Shown here piece by piece: positions 62,629 through 64,000 of a stretch of 64,000 nucleotides of DNA. The notes beneath the pieces were generated by a model. That model had not been told where the DNA came from, made no database searches, and was given only the letters and a program-made list of their open reading frames with translations. The DNA lies in the NCBI GenBank assembly GCA_910584905.1, contig CAJUCQ010000066.1:20403-84402 (forward strand). Reading direction: 5' to 3'. This stretch comes from an uncultured Muribaculaceae bacterium. Its GTDB lineage: Bacteria > Bacteroidota > Bacteroidia > Bacteroidales > Muribaculaceae. Every line of letters begins with the position of its first letter. Position 1 is the first letter of the stretch. The translations under genes were made by a program, and so were the position numbers.

Positions 62629-63888
62629 TTAAGGCCAGAATGACGTGAATCGCGACAGTCCGAGGCGCTCGGTCATTTCCTTTATCTTCTTCAAGGCGTT
62701 CGGGTAAGGCTCGCAAAAAGCTGTGAGTTTCTCAAGCGGCTTTTCCAAAAGCTCCTCATCTCCCTCTACGCGAGGGAGAACCTTCATCATAAGGATTTGG
62801 TCGCACGATGTATTGAGGATGTCGCCCCAATGTGCGGTCTTATCATCGAGCCACAGCTGATTGAAATACAGCATAAGCTCGTTCTGAACGCGATATGCCA
62901 CCTTGAACGGAGTGCCGTCAAGCGCATCGTTAAGCTTGGTCAGGAACGCGGCTACCTCACCTTTAAGCCATTCGGTTTTCTCGGCGTTGTCAGCGGCAAG
63001 AGCCTTGACAACGTCCGAAGCCTTGGTTTCGGTGGCGAGATAAAGCGATGGCGAAGCCGGGCTGGTGCGATATGCGAGTTCGGAGTCGTTGGCAAAGAAA
63101 TCCATAAACGGGTTGCCCTCCGGCAGATTCATCTCGATGGTCATAGCGCGGTCGATAACCTTTCGCGAGAACTGATGCGTGGTTTCGTCCATATTGACAG
63201 TGCCGATGACTATTACATTTTCAGGAATACGGAGGCCGTGCTCTTTGAGTGTATTATAGACATCTTCCTCCTTCCCATAGGCAGAAACAGGCTCTACGGT
63301 GGCAGACGTATCGCTATATGCGGCAACTTCTTCCTCAAGAGAGAAAAGCGACTTTTTCATATCGTATTTGCGGAAGATTTCTGCCTTGATAAGCGGTTCG
63401 GAAACAATATGCCCGTCAACTTTTGTGCGGCTTTCAAGCACGCTCAAAAACTCGGCAAAATATTGCTCTACAGGCGCGAGGTTCATTTCGTCGAGGCACA
63501 CGAAAAAAGGAGTGTTATCGTAAAGCATCGCTTTGGCGAGGAACTTCACAAAAGGCGTGAGCCGATAATGAGGCTTGCCGATTTGGCTTTCATAGCCGAG
63601 GAGTTCGGTGGAATCGTGCCAGTTGGGCTTGACCTCGATAAGACAATAGTTGCCGGGCGACGTCAGGTCCGAACGTAGCGCGGCTTTTTTCGGGCAACTG
63701 TCGAACGCCATCTGCTTCACGATACGACTTTTGCCGGTGCCGGAAATACCGGCCAGCAAAAGAAACGGCTTAGTCCGCATCGCACGAAGGTATGGCGCAT
63801 GTGATTTGTTTTCGTAATCACCTGTCTCCTCCGAGGCACATTCAGAATCACCGAAGTTTAATTGATAATTCATCTTATCAATTTTCAA
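62629..63888 (-). CDS. McrB-like AAA+ ATPase/GTPase
   Basis: This 419-residue AAA+ protein has Walker A GISGTGKS (residues 47-54), Walker B VCLDEMN (Asp133, Glu134) and the McrB-type sensor block GTVNMDETTHQFSRKVIDRA. It lacks the separate N-terminal DNA-recognition domain of E. coli McrB, so target choice may lie in the partner nuclease or another subunit. The first codon is a TTG at 63888; an ATG at 63873 (MNYQLNFGDS) is a good alternative. The following gene starts 12 nt later. Confidence 0.8.
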   Translation of the reverse strand: MKIDKMNYQLNFGDSECASEETGDYENKSHAPYLRAMRTKPFLLLAGISGTGKSRIVKQMAFDSCPKKAALRSDLTSPGNYCLIEVKPNWHDSTELLGYESQIGKPHYRLTPFVKFLAKAMLYDNTPFFVCLDEMNLAPVEQYFAEFLSVLESRTKVDGHIVSEPLIKAEIFRKYDMKKSLFSLEEEVAAYSDTSATVEPVSAYGKEEDVYNTLKEHGLRIPENVIVIGTVNMDETTHQFSRKVIDRAMTIEMNLPEGNPFMDFFANDSELAYRTSPASPSLYLATETKASDVVKALAADNAEKTEWLKGEVAAFLTKLNDALDGTPFKVAYRVQNELMLYFNQLWLDDKTAHWGDILNTSCDQILMMKVLPRVEGDEELLEKPLEKLTAFCEPYPNALKKIKEMTERLGLSRFTSFWP

Positions 63889-63892
63889 TGGT

Positions 63893-63911
63893 TCGGTAAA
63901 AACTACCGAAG
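63893..63911. promoter_or_regulatory. 7-bp inverted repeat before the McrB-like gene
   Basis: TTCGGTA (63893-63899) and TACCGAA (63905-63911) flank a 5-nt centre directly upstream of the gene. It could be an operator or an mRNA hairpin. The remaining 63912-64000 is AT-rich, contains the palindrome TTAATATATTAA (63929-63940), and holds no gene I can support; a promoter is expected here but no perfect -7 box was found. Confidence 0.35.
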
Positions 63912-64000
63912 TGATTGAAAATTAAGTTAATATATTAATATTTCAGATACAAATGAATCGCCAAAGCGTTCATTATAAAAACATTAGACTATGAACGTAT

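Overview
The window is a chromosomal segment of a Bacteroidota bacterium, almost certainly order Bacteroidales. The base composition is GC-rich for that group, so a Muribaculaceae-like gut lineage is a reasonable but unproven guess. Three things support the assignment. Several genes are typical of Bacteroidota: gldH, the DUF2851, DUF4105 (Lnb-like) and DUF5106 families, a 6-bladed beta-propeller lipoprotein, and an RND/TolC operon with an extra permease. Eight intergenic sites carry the phylum's -7 element TAnnTTTG, and seven of them also have a TTTG or TTG box 19-20 nt upstream. Shine-Dalgarno sequences are generally absent. No rRNA, tRNA, CRISPR array or transposase gene was seen.

Layout. 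1-301 is a gene-free leader with a terminator-like hairpin and a promoter box. 302-1977 encodes a beta-propeller lipoprotein and a membrane-anchored thioredoxin-like protein. 2021-10700 is an RND efflux operon (adaptor, permease 1, TolC-like channel, permease 2). 10778-12172 is a DEAD-box helicase, divergent from a DUF2851 gene (12350-13654). 13708-20839, all on the minus strand, holds an ECF sigma factor with a membrane protein, a YitT transporter-like protein, radA, an SpoU methyltransferase, bioB and an acyl-CoA ligase. 20975-35757, also minus, holds secA, a degenerate alkaline-phosphatase-like protein, a DUF4105 protein, queE, queD, a CCA/polyA-type nucleotidyltransferase, an M24 peptidase, a HAD phosphatase, gldH, ricT, rny, a possible structured RNA, zapA and a coiled-coil gene. 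35970-40087, plus, holds ilvA, a C1 aminopeptidase, a phosphoesterase, a SPOR-like lipoprotein and rubrerythrin. 40195-54156, minus, holds the histidine-utilisation genes (ftcD, hutU, hutH, hutI) downstream of a TPR gene, kdsA, rsmE, a nucleoside permease, a bifunctional-nuclease-family gene, mnmA and a DUF5106 protein.

The accessory part is 54237-63888. A complete DpnII-type (GATC) restriction-modification cassette, visibly AT-richer than its neighbours, lies between two copies of a 36-nt direct repeat. Its own promoter drives a short leader ORF that overlaps the first methylase gene. After the housekeeping pair glnS and a TPR gene comes a second defence module: a McrB-like AAA+ ATPase and a DUF2357/PD-(D/E)XK nuclease, which together form a McrBC-type restriction system. 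The most unusual observations are the repeat-bounded DpnII cassette with its leader ORF, the McrBC variant next door, the degenerate phosphatase, the structured zapA-rny spacer (a possible 6S RNA site), and a promoter placed so close to DUF2851 that its mRNA may be leaderless.
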